64,000 nt of DNA from Treponema denticola ATCC 35405 (GCF_000008185.1 NC_002967.9:2170001-2234000); one strand, 5' to 3'. Positions 42,099 to 51,663 are shown, numbered from the stretch's first letter. Notes: generated by a model from the letters alone, not told the origin. Program-made: numbers and translations.

Positions 42099-43125
42099 TA
42101 TCTTCTCCCGAAATTTTTAAAAGGCAAAATATTATCGGAGCAAGCCCTGAAGCAATAAGACCGATCATAAAAAATTCCAGAAAACGGTAGAGTCTGTATT
42201 GTGCATAGCTTGAATCTATTTTTAAAAGATAAAAAATTAAAATGGGAATACAGGAAAGAGCAGACCCTATTATAAAACGTAAAAGCTTTTGAACCCAAGT
42301 TCCCGAAGAAGCATCAAAGCTATATTTCGAGTTTTCAAAGATACGGATATTTCCAAAAGCCAGTCCAAGGATAGCACCGGCTTCGGTCACCTTTTCTCTC
42401 GAAATAAAAATGAGTATAAACGAAAAAAAAGCCGCAAGGGTAAACCTTATTGATGCAGTTTTTTTGAACTTAATATTTTTGGCATCGCCCTCATCTGTCC
42501 TATTTAATGTAGAAAGCTTTGCTTCAATTGCGGGAAGAAAAAACATCATACTTAAAAAGATAAACGCACCAAGGCCCCAGCCTAATAAGACATCGGTCGG
42601 ATAATGCACACCGAGATAAACCCGTGAAAAACCTACCAAGAGCGGAAGGATAATTGCAGCCGCTATTTTTAGCTTACCAGAAGCTGAGCCGCTTTTTTGA
42701 GATTTTGCCGATTGGGAATCCTTTGAGAGGTTTTCTCTAAAGGGTTTATAAAACAAGACAGCCGGATATATAAAAGCGCTTATCGAAGAATGTCCAGACG
42801 GCGTTGAAAAGCCGCCTATGCTTTTAAGCATGATTTCGGGTGCATGCGTAAAGGGACGTGGAATTTTTAAAATTCGTTTAATTCCTCCGTTGAGTCCTGA
42901 GGTAAAGGCAGCGGCATAGGCAAGATGAAGCCCCTTTTTATAATCTATACACCAAAGATATAAGCCTACAATAAAAACGACAAAGCCGTAGGTTGACGCA
43001 TCCGTAAAAATTTTCATTATTTCATTAAGAAAAGGGCTTGAAAAATTTTGTACGGTTCTTATTACTTCTATTCCCCATTGGTGTACTGCATGAAGTTCTT
43101 TTGAAGCTGCCGAAAGTTCCGCCAT
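42085..43125 (-). CDS. PAP2-superfamily membrane phosphatase
   Basis: 346 residues, seven or eight membrane segments. All three PAP2 motifs: KRILKIPRP (K-x6-RP), FSTPSGHSS (PSGH) and SRVYLGVHYPTD (SR-x5-H-x3-D). It probably dephosphorylates a lipid phosphate or undecaprenyl pyrophosphate at the membrane; the C-terminal extra helices are not part of the catalytic core. The ATG shares one base with the stop of the upstream gene (TAATG) and the end overlaps mnmE. Confidence 0.9.
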   Translation of the reverse strand: MAELSAASKELHAVHQWGIEVIRTVQNFSSPFLNEIMKIFTDASTYGFVVFIVGLYLWCIDYKKGLHLAYAAAFTSGLNGGIKRILKIPRPFTHAPEIMLKSIGGFSTPSGHSSISAFIYPAVLFYKPFRENLSKDSQSAKSQKSGSASGKLKIAAAIILPLLVGFSRVYLGVHYPTDVLLGWGLGAFIFLSMMFFLPAIEAKLSTLNRTDEGDAKNIKFKKTASIRFTLAAFFSFILIFISREKVTEAGAILGLAFGNIRIFENSKYSFDASSGTWVQKLLRFIIGSALSCIPILIFYLLKIDSSYAQYRLYRFLEFFMIGLIASGLAPIIFCLLKISGEDNADR

Positions 43126-45185
43126 TATAAGCCCTCCCCATCAGGACGCAGATCCAAGTAACGCCCCGAATTATTCCAATAAATATAGCCTTCATCTATG
43201 GAATCCTTAATTCCTAAGATTTGGCGTTTTACGTAATTTTCATCATAGTATTTTTTATCATAAGAAACGGGAATAAAAAAGGCTTGAGCCCAAGGGCGTA
43301 CAATTACCTTGTTGCGTGCCATCAATTTATTTCTATAAGAACCTTGATGATAAATTCTATAAGGCCTTTCTTCGGCAGGCTGATAAGCCAAAAAACTTTG
43401 AGAAAAATGACTGGGATAGAACATTGGGCAGATAACGTCCACATATTCTGCAAGAAGTTCTACCTCCTGCCCCGTGCGGGCACCCGTGCGGTACCAGCCG
43501 TTTGCTCCGTAAATATCTATGGAAATAGGAGCCTTGATTCTTTCGCGTGAGTAGGCTAAAAAAGACATAAGGGCACTAACCTTGTCCATGCCGTTTTCCC
43601 TTGCCGGATATCGGATATCTGCAAGGTTTAAGCCGTCGGTAGGAAAACGAATATAGTCGAATTGAATTTCGTCAAAACCGAGGGAGCAAAGTTCTTCGGC
43701 TATATCGACGTTGTATTTCCAAACATTTTCATTATAAGGGTCGACCCAATATTCCTCTATGTTTTCTTTTTCTCCGTTATAGAGATCATACCCCTGCCAA
43801 GGTTTACCGGTTTCTTTATCCTGAACGGCATATTGCCCGTTATTATATCTATATAAATTTTTATCTTTAAATACGACAATTCGGGCAATAAGATAGATAT
43901 TTTCAGCCTTTGCTCTTTTTATAAATTTTTCGATATCGAGAGGATATTTTATGCCGTTATATTTTTTTATATCTTCGTTTTTACTTTCATAGCGGACAAA
44001 GCCGGCCTCATCTTTCATGTCTATTACAAGAGCATTTAGCTTATTGTCCTTGATTGTTTTAAGATGCTTTTCAAAAGATTTTTCATCCCGCATCTGATGA
44101 GTGGGAGTATAAATGCCTTTTTTACCGTCAGAGATTTTTAAATAAGGATTGCTTTGATTTTTTTTGTCGTGTAATAACCAGAGTTCGGATAAGGACAAAT
44201 TACCGTCAAGCGAGGTCAAACTATTCGGAACAAAGGCACAAAGATACTTTGAATTCTTTAGGTATTTTTTGACCTTATTATAATCTTTCAATAATTTGTT
44301 GGAAGTATAGATTTGAGTATTCGGCATAATTAAATCGGTTTCAAATAAACCGCCTTCCATAACTCCGAAAACCGTATTGTCTATTATATTTAAACTATCG
44401 ACACAAACAAGCTTTTTATTGTTTGCTTCTTTTTCATTTAAGGATATAAATAATTTTTTATTCCAATCGAGCTTATACATCAAACCTGAAAATGTTTGAG
44501 CACAGTAAACTTGAGAGTTGTTCGAGATTTGATTAAAAACAATATCCGATATTTCTTCAATCCCTTCAGGTCCTTTTTTTAAACCGTCACTTATATCGTT
44601 CCAAATTTTTGAATTTACATCCGGCTGCTTCCAAGCCATACCTGCAATAGAGTGAGAAACAAAAACCGTTAAAACTTTTTCGCCCCTTGAATTAGGCATA
44701 TCCAAAACACTGACAGCCTTTATTCCGTTTACCGAATGATTGGCTCCAAGGTTCTCCCAAGTTTTTCCGGAATCCCGTGTTAAAAAAACATTGCTTGAAG
44801 TTGCAGTAACAAAGATGTTCGGATTAAAGGGGTGAACTTCCAAATCTTTAAGTTGAGGAATTTTTTCTATAAAAGTCTTGTTTCCGTTTTTATCTATATT
44901 TTTAATTATTTTTTTAGGAAGCTTATCATTTAGGTAGTAGAATTCTTTTAAGTTTTTGCTTGCAGCAAGCCCCTTGCCGGTTAAAAAAAGCCATTGATTT
45001 CCGGCCTTAGATATTTTAAAAACGGGCGCATCACTCCAAATTTTTTTTGCCCTAAAATTATCTATTTTAAACAAACCCTCAGAACTTCCTGCCAAAAAAG
45101 CATCTTGGGCATAAAGCGGGAGCATAACAATCAACAAAACAAAAGCAAGCCTTAAAGCTCTTTTACCGCAATAAAACATTTTCAT
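43125..45185 (-). CDS. exported putative glycoside hydrolase (DUF4015-like) with Asp-box propeller
   Basis: About 686 residues after a signal peptide ('RALRLAFVLLIVMLPLYAQD'). Residues ~30-330 are a beta-rich sensor-like region with an Asp-box (TRDSGKTWENLG). Residues ~365-690 form a TIM-barrel-like putative glycosyl hydrolase: 'KDNKLNALVIDMKDEAGFVR', 'LGFDEIQFDYIRFPTDGLN' and 'EYVDVICPMFYPSHF'. Acidic residues in IDMKDE and FDEIQFDY are candidate catalysts. The polysaccharide is unknown. Of several ATGs, 45185 is used because a signal peptide begins there; 45203 is possible. It is coupled to the PAP2 gene. Confidence 0.83.
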   Translation of the reverse strand: MKMFYCGKRALRLAFVLLIVMLPLYAQDAFLAGSSEGLFKIDNFRAKKIWSDAPVFKISKAGNQWLFLTGKGLAASKNLKEFYYLNDKLPKKIIKNIDKNGNKTFIEKIPQLKDLEVHPFNPNIFVTATSSNVFLTRDSGKTWENLGANHSVNGIKAVSVLDMPNSRGEKVLTVFVSHSIAGMAWKQPDVNSKIWNDISDGLKKGPEGIEEISDIVFNQISNNSQVYCAQTFSGLMYKLDWNKKLFISLNEKEANNKKLVCVDSLNIIDNTVFGVMEGGLFETDLIMPNTQIYTSNKLLKDYNKVKKYLKNSKYLCAFVPNSLTSLDGNLSLSELWLLHDKKNQSNPYLKISDGKKGIYTPTHQMRDEKSFEKHLKTIKDNKLNALVIDMKDEAGFVRYESKNEDIKKYNGIKYPLDIEKFIKRAKAENIYLIARIVVFKDKNLYRYNNGQYAVQDKETGKPWQGYDLYNGEKENIEEYWVDPYNENVWKYNVDIAEELCSLGFDEIQFDYIRFPTDGLNLADIRYPARENGMDKVSALMSFLAYSRERIKAPISIDIYGANGWYRTGARTGQEVELLAEYVDVICPMFYPSHFSQSFLAYQPAEERPYRIYHQGSYRNKLMARNKVIVRPWAQAFFIPVSYDKKYYDENYVKRQILGIKDSIDEGYIYWNNSGRYLDLRPDGEGL

Positions 45186-45222
45186 AGGCTCACATAATGC
45201 CATAAATTGAAGATATATGCAA

Positions 45223-45265
45223 GCCGGTATTTTTTTTGATAAAACTTCTTACAATTTATACCGGC
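45223..45265. promoter_or_regulatory. inverted repeat in divergent intergenic region (possible operator)
   Basis: GCCGGTAT (45223-45230) and ATACCGGC (45258-45265) are exact inverted arms 27 bp apart between the divergent glycosidase and CpXC genes. They could form a looped binding site or hairpin; no regulator can be named. Confidence 0.35.
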
Positions 45266-45286
45266 CGATAAACAACCTCATCAGCC

Positions 45287-45316
45287 CTTACATTTTTCTC
45301 TAAAATTTGGTATAAT
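45287..45316 (+). promoter_or_regulatory. promoter of CpXC gene
   Basis: CTTACA (45287-45292), 18-bp spacer ending TTTGG, extended -10 TGGTATAAT (hexamer 45311-45316), then TTGGAG and ATG 45339. Confidence 0.6.
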
Positions 45317-45338
45317 AATAGAATATTGGAGTTTTATT

Positions 45339-45995
45339 ATGAAGATACATTGTCCTTGCGATGCAAGTTTTGAAATTGAGCATCATGCCAAAATAAATTT
45401 AGATAAAGAACCGGAAATATTAAAAAAAATAGCTGACGGTTCATATTTGACCTTTAAATGCCCTCAATGCGGAAGAAAGGTCCGTTCCGAAATAAAGACA
45501 AGAATAGAATGGCCTTCCAAAAAGCTTATCTTACTCTTCGTTCCGGAGGCCGACAGAATAGCCTGCCTTTCCAGCTGCACCGGATTAAAAGAGATAAACG
45601 AAAAAACAAAAAAAACCGAAAAGATAGAATATGAAAAAGCCGATGAGACCCCGGTTATAGGCTATTCGGAATTGGCTGAACGGCTTGCAGTTGTAGAAGC
45701 AGGCCTTGATCCTCATGCCATGGAAGTTTTAAAATTCTTTATATTGGACAGCGGAAAGGATATAAAGGGCAAAAAGATAAAGATATTTTTCCACTCGGTA
45801 AACAATGACGGCAGTTTCGAGTTTTATGTATACGGCTTAAAAGAAGATCAAGTAGCAGTTATGAAAATTCCCGTCAAATTATATGACTCGATTTGTCAAG
45901 ATATAAAAAACAAAAAGAAGTCCGAAATTTTTACGGCAGTCTATTTGGGAAACTATCTTTCCTACCAAAATATTTTCACAGAAGGAAGGGATTAA
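45339..45995 (+). CDS. CpXC-domain zinc-binding protein
   Basis: 218 residues. N-terminal MKIHCPCDASFEIEHH and 'YLTFKCPQCGRKVRSEIKTR' provide two C-P-x-C knuckles of the CpXC domain. The rest is alpha/beta, containing EVLKFFILDSGKDIKGKKIK and a beta-rich C-terminus, and is unassigned. No signal peptide, so cytoplasmic. CpXC function is not known. First gene of a plus-strand set of four with short gaps. Confidence 0.8.
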   Translation: MKIHCPCDASFEIEHHAKINLDKEPEILKKIADGSYLTFKCPQCGRKVRSEIKTRIEWPSKKLILLFVPEADRIACLSSCTGLKEINEKTKKTEKIEYEKADETPVIGYSELAERLAVVEAGLDPHAMEVLKFFILDSGKDIKGKKIKIFFHSVNNDGSFEFYVYGLKEDQVAVMKIPVKLYDSICQDIKNKKKSEIFTAVYLGNYLSYQNIFTEGRD

Positions 45996-46001
45996 TAGTT
46001 T

Positions 46002-48182
46002 ATGTACAAAAAATATCTTTTTTTATTTTTTGCTTTAATTTTATGCTTTTCATTAGGTGCTCAAAATACGGATTTGCCTTGGAGTGAAGTTGCCGAAAAT
46101 CAAGGAGAACAAACAACAGGAGGAACCGGCCAAGGAGGCGGAACATCAGGCTCAAGCACTCCATCACAATCACAGCCGAACACAAACTCAAACGCCGCCT
46201 CACAAACTCAACCGGCACCAAGTGCAAACACGGGAGCTCAATCCTCAGAGATAAAACCGGAAGAAAAAAAAATAAATATCCTTGTATTCGCTCAGGCTAT
46301 GACCCTTGCGGTTGCAAACGATAAGGCTCTTTATTCACGTAACTCGGCCGCAAGGGCAAACCTTCCCGAACAAGACAAACTTCGTTCGGCAAAGGTCGTT
46401 CACAAATTTTCGGGAGGCGTTACCGAGATAATGAATTCGGGAACATTGCCGATATTTTTTGCAGCAGGGAAAGACGGCTTTGTTACCAGATATTCTTACC
46501 CAAAATTTGAGCCCGATACTTGGCAGCTTTCAAGTATGCCGATACAAAAAATAGCCGTACACCCTAAAGGACAACTCGTTGCAGTTTATGAAACAAACGG
46601 CTTTAGCATTCATCAAGTTTCTCTTTGGGATTGGGCAAAAAAGAAAACCTTATTTTCAAAACGCTTATCCGATTCGGTCGTATCCCTTTCATGGTCGGCC
46701 AACGGAACCTACCTTTTTGTAGGCAACAGATCTACCGACGGTATCACGGTATTGGATTCAAAAGGCATAGTGCAAAACATCTATCAAGAAGCCCCCGGGA
46801 TTGTTTTTTTGGCAGCTACGGCATCAACCGAAAGAAGCATTGTAACTTACGGAGAATCAGGCCGCCTTGTTTACACCGATATAGCAAAGAAAAAAAAGCT
46901 AAAAGAATTCAGAACAGAAAACAAACTTGAAAATCCGAATCTTATAAAAAACTTTACAAGAATTATCGGCTATAAGGACAATAATGTCTACGTAATAGAT
47001 GCAGTTACGGGAGAAACGGTATCCAAACATCAAGCCCGATACGCCCTCTTTGCTTCCAAAATTCAAGATTCGGTTCCTATTTGGATCGAAAGAACTCGAA
47101 GAAAAAATGAATGGTGTATAAGACAGGGAGACGCTTCTTCGAGCGGCTTTTATGTGCCGGGGAATTCCAAAATAACGGCAGCCCGCCATATTAAAAATCA
47201 CATGGTAATCGGCACCCAAGACGGTTCTATTTACATGATAGGCTTAAATGAAGACTCTTCAGTAAATCTTGAAAAACCGCTTACCTACTCCGACTCAAAA
47301 ATAGATGACATTACAAGCGACGGAAATATTTTATATATTCTAAAAGACGGAAAAATATATGTTCAAAATTCCCCTGAAGAAAAACCCGTTCCGATAATAG
47401 AAGACCTTAAAACAAATAAGTTTACATTTTATAACAACGGATTTTTGCTCTGGTCGGACATAAAAAAGGGGATGCCTATCTCTCACTACTCCCTTGATAC
47501 AAAGTCATTAAAAAAGATTATCATTCCTAAAGAAACCGTCATATCCGTTTCGGTTTATAAGAATTTATTTTTATATGTAGAATCTTTTAACGGAGTTACA
47601 TTGGTTAATTTTGATAACGGAAAAAAAGAATTCGTCTATAATGCTCCGGGAATCCAAAATGCGGTTCAAGTAGACGACAACACAATGCTGATTGCCAAAA
47701 GCGCCATAGGACGATCCCAAAGTCCGGTCTTTATAATAAATACCCTAACGGAAGAAACAAGTCCGATTCCGATGGAAGGAAATTTAGCCTTTGCCCTTGA
47801 GCAAAATGCTTCACGCCCTAACAGCCTTGCATGTTTTTTGGTAGGAACAAGTCCCTCGCCTAAGACGGAGCTGCTGCATATCAGCTTAAACCGAAAAAAT
47901 ACTATAGACAGCACATTCAAACCGATTCTTTCCTACAAGGAAGAAAGCGTAGATGCCTTTTTGGAAATTTCGGGAAACGACATTTTAACCAACTTGGGAA
48001 ACAGCTCGCTTGTTCACTACAATACCTCATCAAAGCAGGCCAGAAGATTATCCCGCTCATACGGATTTCCGAAGGAAGCCGTTATCTTAAAAAAATATTT
48101 TATCAGCCTTAACTTCGGCGATACTCTATCATGGTATGAGCGGAAAACAGGGGCTATTTTAAAAACAGTAACAATAGAGTAA
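46002..48182 (+). CDS. exported beta-propeller protein with low-complexity linker
   Basis: 726 residues. Signal peptide 'MYKKYLFLFFALILCFSLGA'. Residues ~33-85 are Gly/Ser/Thr/Gln/Pro-rich and disordered; the remainder has many short WD40/YVTN-like beta repeats ('SLSWSANGTYLFVGNRSTDG', 'VIGTQDGSIYMIGLNEDSSV'), consistent with one or two propellers. No catalytic motif. A periplasmic or surface scaffold or sensor is inferred. It lies 6 bp after the CpXC gene and 9 bp before the solute-binding lipoprotein gene. Confidence 0.8.
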   Translation: MYKKYLFLFFALILCFSLGAQNTDLPWSEVAENQGEQTTGGTGQGGGTSGSSTPSQSQPNTNSNAASQTQPAPSANTGAQSSEIKPEEKKINILVFAQAMTLAVANDKALYSRNSAARANLPEQDKLRSAKVVHKFSGGVTEIMNSGTLPIFFAAGKDGFVTRYSYPKFEPDTWQLSSMPIQKIAVHPKGQLVAVYETNGFSIHQVSLWDWAKKKTLFSKRLSDSVVSLSWSANGTYLFVGNRSTDGITVLDSKGIVQNIYQEAPGIVFLAATASTERSIVTYGESGRLVYTDIAKKKKLKEFRTENKLENPNLIKNFTRIIGYKDNNVYVIDAVTGETVSKHQARYALFASKIQDSVPIWIERTRRKNEWCIRQGDASSSGFYVPGNSKITAARHIKNHMVIGTQDGSIYMIGLNEDSSVNLEKPLTYSDSKIDDITSDGNILYILKDGKIYVQNSPEEKPVPIIEDLKTNKFTFYNNGFLLWSDIKKGMPISHYSLDTKSLKKIIIPKETVISVSVYKNLFLYVESFNGVTLVNFDNGKKEFVYNAPGIQNAVQVDDNTMLIAKSAIGRSQSPVFIINTLTEETSPIPMEGNLAFALEQNASRPNSLACFLVGTSPSPKTELLHISLNRKNTIDSTFKPILSYKEESVDAFLEISGNDILTNLGNSSLVHYNTSSKQARRLSRSYGFPKEAVILKKYFISLNFGDTLSWYERKTGAILKTVTIE

Positions 48183-48191
48183 GAGAATTTT

Positions 48192-49436
48192 ATGAAAAGA
48201 TATATTTTATTTTTAATCCTTGCAGCAATGCTTTTTACCTCATGTACAAAAACCGAAGAAGACAAGATAGCGGTCATCTGGACGGACAGGGCGGAGTTTG
48301 TTTCATACTGTGAGGTTTTCAATAATTCGCAAAACAAATATAAAATTATTGTCGAATACCAAAAAAGCCCTGTCGATGCTCTCATCAATACCGATGTGCA
48401 GCCGGACATAGTTATAGGTTCATGGCTTAAGGGTAAATCCGCCAGAGTAAAATTTAGAAAAATCAATAATCTTTTCGGAGAAAAAAAGATAAACAAAACC
48501 GACTTTTATCCCGAGCTCTTAAACCTAGGAAATATTTCCGGCAATCAATATCTATTGCCTATAAGTTTTAACTTACCGATGATTATTTTTTCCTCGGCAA
48601 ATAAATTTAAAACAAAGAGCGATTTTTCCATTTCTCCTGATGAGATAAGGGATTTTTCAATTAAGTTTAATAAGGGAATCAAAGGAACTTATACCGCAAT
48701 GGGCTTTTCTCCACGCTGGTCGGACGATTTTTTATATATGAACACCAAGGGCTTCAATGCATCCTTTGAAGAAGAAAAGGATTTTTTTTCATGGAACGAT
48801 AAATCCCTTCAAAATGCAATAAATTATATAAGAGATTGGAGCAGAGAGGTAAATACATCAGCTGCCGCCGAAGATGACTTTAAATTCAAATATCTTTATG
48901 ACTCGCCCTATGTTTTAGTCAAAAACGGAAGATGTCTTTTTTATTATGTCTCCAGTGAGGAGCTTTTTTCTACACCTCAAAAACGATTGGAAAACATGGA
49001 TTTTAGATGGCTTGCCTTCAGCGGGAAAACTCCCTTAAAAGACGACATTCTTTATGGAGGAATTTGCAGCAAGGCAAAAAACTCTAAAGCTGCCGAAGCT
49101 TTTTTTATTTGGTTTTTTCAAGTAAAAACCCAAGAACAGCTTTTAAATCGGGCCAATGAAATGGATCTGATGATAAATTCCTTCGGCCTTGCCGGAGGCT
49201 TTTCGGCCCTGCATCAAGTAACCGAAAAATTATTCCCAAGGTATTATCCTCTTTTACTGGCACATCTGCCTCAGACGCAAAGCTTTTATGCACCTCATAT
49301 TTTGCCGAGCAATTGGCCGATGCTAAAAAAAGAAATTTTAATGCCCTATTTGAAGGACGCATGTAATGCCTCAGCATACCCCGATTCTATTCCTTCTCTT
49401 AATAAAAGAATAGCAGAATGGTATAAAAATCAATAA
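48192..49436 (+). CDS. extracellular solute-binding-like lipoprotein
   Basis: 414 residues. Signal peptide and lipobox LFTSC. The mature protein has the layout of family-1 solute-binding proteins: an early 'IAVIWTDRAEFVSYCEVFNN' strand-helix, 'QPDIVIGSWLKG', 'YLLPISFNLPMIIFSSANKF' hinge region and 'ILYGGICSKAKNSKAAEAFF'. No ABC permease or ATPase gene is adjacent, so it may serve a distant transporter or have become a sensory or structural lipoprotein. It lies 9 bp after the propeller gene. Confidence 0.78.
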   Translation: MKRYILFLILAAMLFTSCTKTEEDKIAVIWTDRAEFVSYCEVFNNSQNKYKIIVEYQKSPVDALINTDVQPDIVIGSWLKGKSARVKFRKINNLFGEKKINKTDFYPELLNLGNISGNQYLLPISFNLPMIIFSSANKFKTKSDFSISPDEIRDFSIKFNKGIKGTYTAMGFSPRWSDDFLYMNTKGFNASFEEEKDFFSWNDKSLQNAINYIRDWSREVNTSAAAEDDFKFKYLYDSPYVLVKNGRCLFYYVSSEELFSTPQKRLENMDFRWLAFSGKTPLKDDILYGGICSKAKNSKAAEAFFIWFFQVKTQEQLLNRANEMDLMINSFGLAGGFSALHQVTEKLFPRYYPLLLAHLPQTQSFYAPHILPSNWPMLKKEILMPYLKDACNASAYPDSIPSLNKRIAEWYKNQ

Positions 49437-49487
49437 AAATGCAACCTTATTATAATTATATTGTCATAAACATTTAACGGAGTATTT

Positions 49488-51143
49488 ATGCAGACAATCA
49501 ATGATCTCGGAAAATATACATTTTCAGCCTTATTAAGAAATTCGGTCTTAAAATTTTCAAATAGACCGGCTCTTTCATATGTATCTGAACAACCCATAAG
49601 CTACAAAGAACTTAACGAAAAGGTTGAGTCTATAAAAACCTTATTACATTCGCTGGGCATAAAGCCGCTTGATAAGGTAGCAATTTTCAGCACAAGCTCG
49701 CCCCAGTGGGCAATTTCGTATTTTGCGATAGTAACACTTGGAGCCATTGCCGTACCTCTTTTACCTGATTTTAATGAAAGTGAAGCTTCTTCTTGTTTAA
49801 AGCATTCTGGAGCAAGGGCCATATTTGCCGGAGAAAAACTTTTGGCAAAGTTAAACAATACGGATGACCTTGATATTATAATCAATATAAATGACTTTGC
49901 TGTAAAAAAGGGAGAAATAAAGACGGATACCCCACTGCCTGTGCATGAGTGCAAAGAAGAAGATACAGCTTCAATTATTTATACATCGGGTACAACGGGC
50001 CGTTCTAAGGGTGTTGTCCTTACACATAAAAACCTTATCTTTACGGCCATTGCAGGTCAGCACTGTCAACGCATAAACCAATACGAGGCAGCCCTTTCAA
50101 TATTACCCATGTCCCATGTTTATGAGTTTACAATAGGCTTTTTAATGTTCATGCTGAACGGAGCCTGTATCTACTACCTTGAAGGTCCGCCCATTCCTCG
50201 AAACCTCCTGCCGGCTCTTCAAAAGATAAGGCCTCATTTTATGTTGAGCGTTCCGATTGTAATCGAAAAAATATATAAACAAAAAATTCTGCCGGCCTTT
50301 AATGCAAGTCCTCTTATAAAGAAGATTTACGGAACAAAACTCGGAAGAAAATTATTATGCCGTAAGGCCGGAAAAAAGCTAAAAAAGACCTTCGGAGGCC
50401 GTCTTAAATTTTTCGGTATAGGAGGATCAAAAACCGATCCCGTCGTTGAGCAATTTATGGTTGATGCAAAATTTCCCTATGCAATAGGCTACGGTCTTAC
50501 CGAAACTTCTCCATTAGTTGCTTATTCCGCAGTGTACAAAACCGTTCCCGGCGTAATAGGCGGCACCATTCCGGGTGTAGAAATAAAAATAGGGGATAAA
50601 GACCCTCAAACAGGGATAGGCGAGCTACTGGTAAAAGGCCCCAATGTCATGCAAGGTTATTATAATGCCCCGGACTTAACAAAAGAAGCCTTTACCGAAG
50701 ACGGCTGGTTCAAAACCGGCGACCTATGCGTCATAGATAATAAGGGAAGAATCAGCTTAAAGGGAAGATCAAAGAATATGATTTTAGGAGCCGCCGGCGA
50801 AAATATCTATCCCGAAGATATAGAATTTGTCTTAAACCAGCATCCCCTTGTATCGGAATCCTTAGTTGTTGAAGGAGAAAACACATCCTTAGTCGCTTAT
50901 GTCCGCTTACAAGATGCCATAGGAGATGCCGTTTCAGAAATCTCTAATGCCATAATGCATAAGAGAGAAGAAGTGCTAAACGAAATAAGATTTTTTGTCA
51001 ACTCAAAGGTCAACAAGTTTTCGAAGATAGATAAAATTGAAGTTGTAGAAGAGTTTGAAAAAACTGCAAGCCAAAAGATAAAGCGCTATCTTTATTCTCT
51101 ACGTCATAGAAAACTCCAAACAGAAGGAGTAAAAGAAAAATAA
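49488..51143 (+). CDS. fadD: long-chain fatty acid-CoA ligase (AMP-binding)
   Basis: 551 residues. AMP-binding P-loop-like motif SIIYTSGTTGRSKGV, 'PYAIGYGLTETSPLVAY', then GWFKTGDLCVIDNKGRISLKGRSKNMI and the C-terminal lid. It activates fatty acids to acyl-CoA via acyl-AMP at the inner membrane face. Treponemes take up host fatty acids, so a role in membrane lipid assembly is likely. ACGGAG precedes the ATG. 51 bp after the lipoprotein gene; a strong terminator follows, closing the plus-strand unit. Confidence 0.92.
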   Translation: MQTINDLGKYTFSALLRNSVLKFSNRPALSYVSEQPISYKELNEKVESIKTLLHSLGIKPLDKVAIFSTSSPQWAISYFAIVTLGAIAVPLLPDFNESEASSCLKHSGARAIFAGEKLLAKLNNTDDLDIIININDFAVKKGEIKTDTPLPVHECKEEDTASIIYTSGTTGRSKGVVLTHKNLIFTAIAGQHCQRINQYEAALSILPMSHVYEFTIGFLMFMLNGACIYYLEGPPIPRNLLPALQKIRPHFMLSVPIVIEKIYKQKILPAFNASPLIKKIYGTKLGRKLLCRKAGKKLKKTFGGRLKFFGIGGSKTDPVVEQFMVDAKFPYAIGYGLTETSPLVAYSAVYKTVPGVIGGTIPGVEIKIGDKDPQTGIGELLVKGPNVMQGYYNAPDLTKEAFTEDGWFKTGDLCVIDNKGRISLKGRSKNMILGAAGENIYPEDIEFVLNQHPLVSESLVVEGENTSLVAYVRLQDAIGDAVSEISNAIMHKREEVLNEIRFFVNSKVNKFSKIDKIEVVEEFEKTASQKIKRYLYSLRHRKLQTEGVKEK

Positions 51144-51144
51144 T

Positions 51145-51175
51145 AAAAAGCCTCCTTTTTAGGAGGCTTTTTTTA
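51145..51175 (+). terminator. Rho-independent terminator after acyl-CoA ligase gene
   Basis: AAAAAGCCTCC - TTTTTA - GGAGGCTTTTTTT. A textbook hairpin with T-run directly after the stop codon. Confidence 0.93.
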
Positions 51176-51236
51176 CGTTGATTTTGATAAAACGGGCTTG
51201 ATGTTTTAAAAAAACGTTTTCCTATAAAAATTAAAC

Positions 51237-51638
51237 TTAGGCCGATTCCTTTTTTTTGCCGAAAAGCCGCTTAAAAAAGGCTTTTATTGAACGCCAGATC
51301 CTTACAAAAAATCCCGGATTTTTTAAGCGATTAAGACGCGTAAAAGCATTTAAAAGCTCCTCATTAGAAAACTGCTGTCTTTGCACATTTTCTTCAATCT
51401 CGATATCGAGAGCAAGGCTTTCATCCTCTACGGAAAGGACTCTGGCTTCTATGGTTTTCCAACCCAGCTTTTTTGCCGCTTCCAATCTCCGTTGGCCGGC
51501 TATAAGCACTTTATTTTGATCTACAATAATCGGATTTAAAAGCCCTACACGGTTTAGGCTCTCTGCCAGCTCTTCAATTTCTATAAATTCTTTTCTGGCC
51601 CTTTGCCTTACTTTTATTTTCTCTATAGGAATCTGCAT
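51237..51638 (-). CDS. small ParB/Srx-like domain protein with basic tail
   Basis: 133 residues from ATG 51638 (GGGGGAG upstream; the frame is open 12 codons further). The ParB N-terminal fold is clear: 'IPIEKIKVRQRARKEF', 'ELAESLNRVGLLNPIIVDQN', VLIAGQRRLEAAKKLGW and 'EIEENVQRQQFSNEELL'. The HTH and dimerisation domains of true ParB are missing; instead there is a short aromatic/basic tail (FFVRIWRSIKAFFKRLFGKKK) that could bind membrane or nucleic acid. A role in segregation is therefore not assumed. 25 bp after the lipoprotein gene. Confidence 0.8.
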   Translation of the reverse strand: MQIPIEKIKVRQRARKEFIEIEELAESLNRVGLLNPIIVDQNKVLIAGQRRLEAAKKLGWKTIEARVLSVEDESLALDIEIEENVQRQQFSNEELLNAFTRLNRLKNPGFFVRIWRSIKAFFKRLFGKKKESA

Positions 51639-51663
51639 AAGCTCTCCCCCATAATCAAAGGAT

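Noticed and set aside
51237-51638. ParB-like gene as evidence of a replication origin or par locus
   Set aside because: The protein lacks the HTH and dimer domains, there is no parA and no parS-like palindromes were seen nearby.
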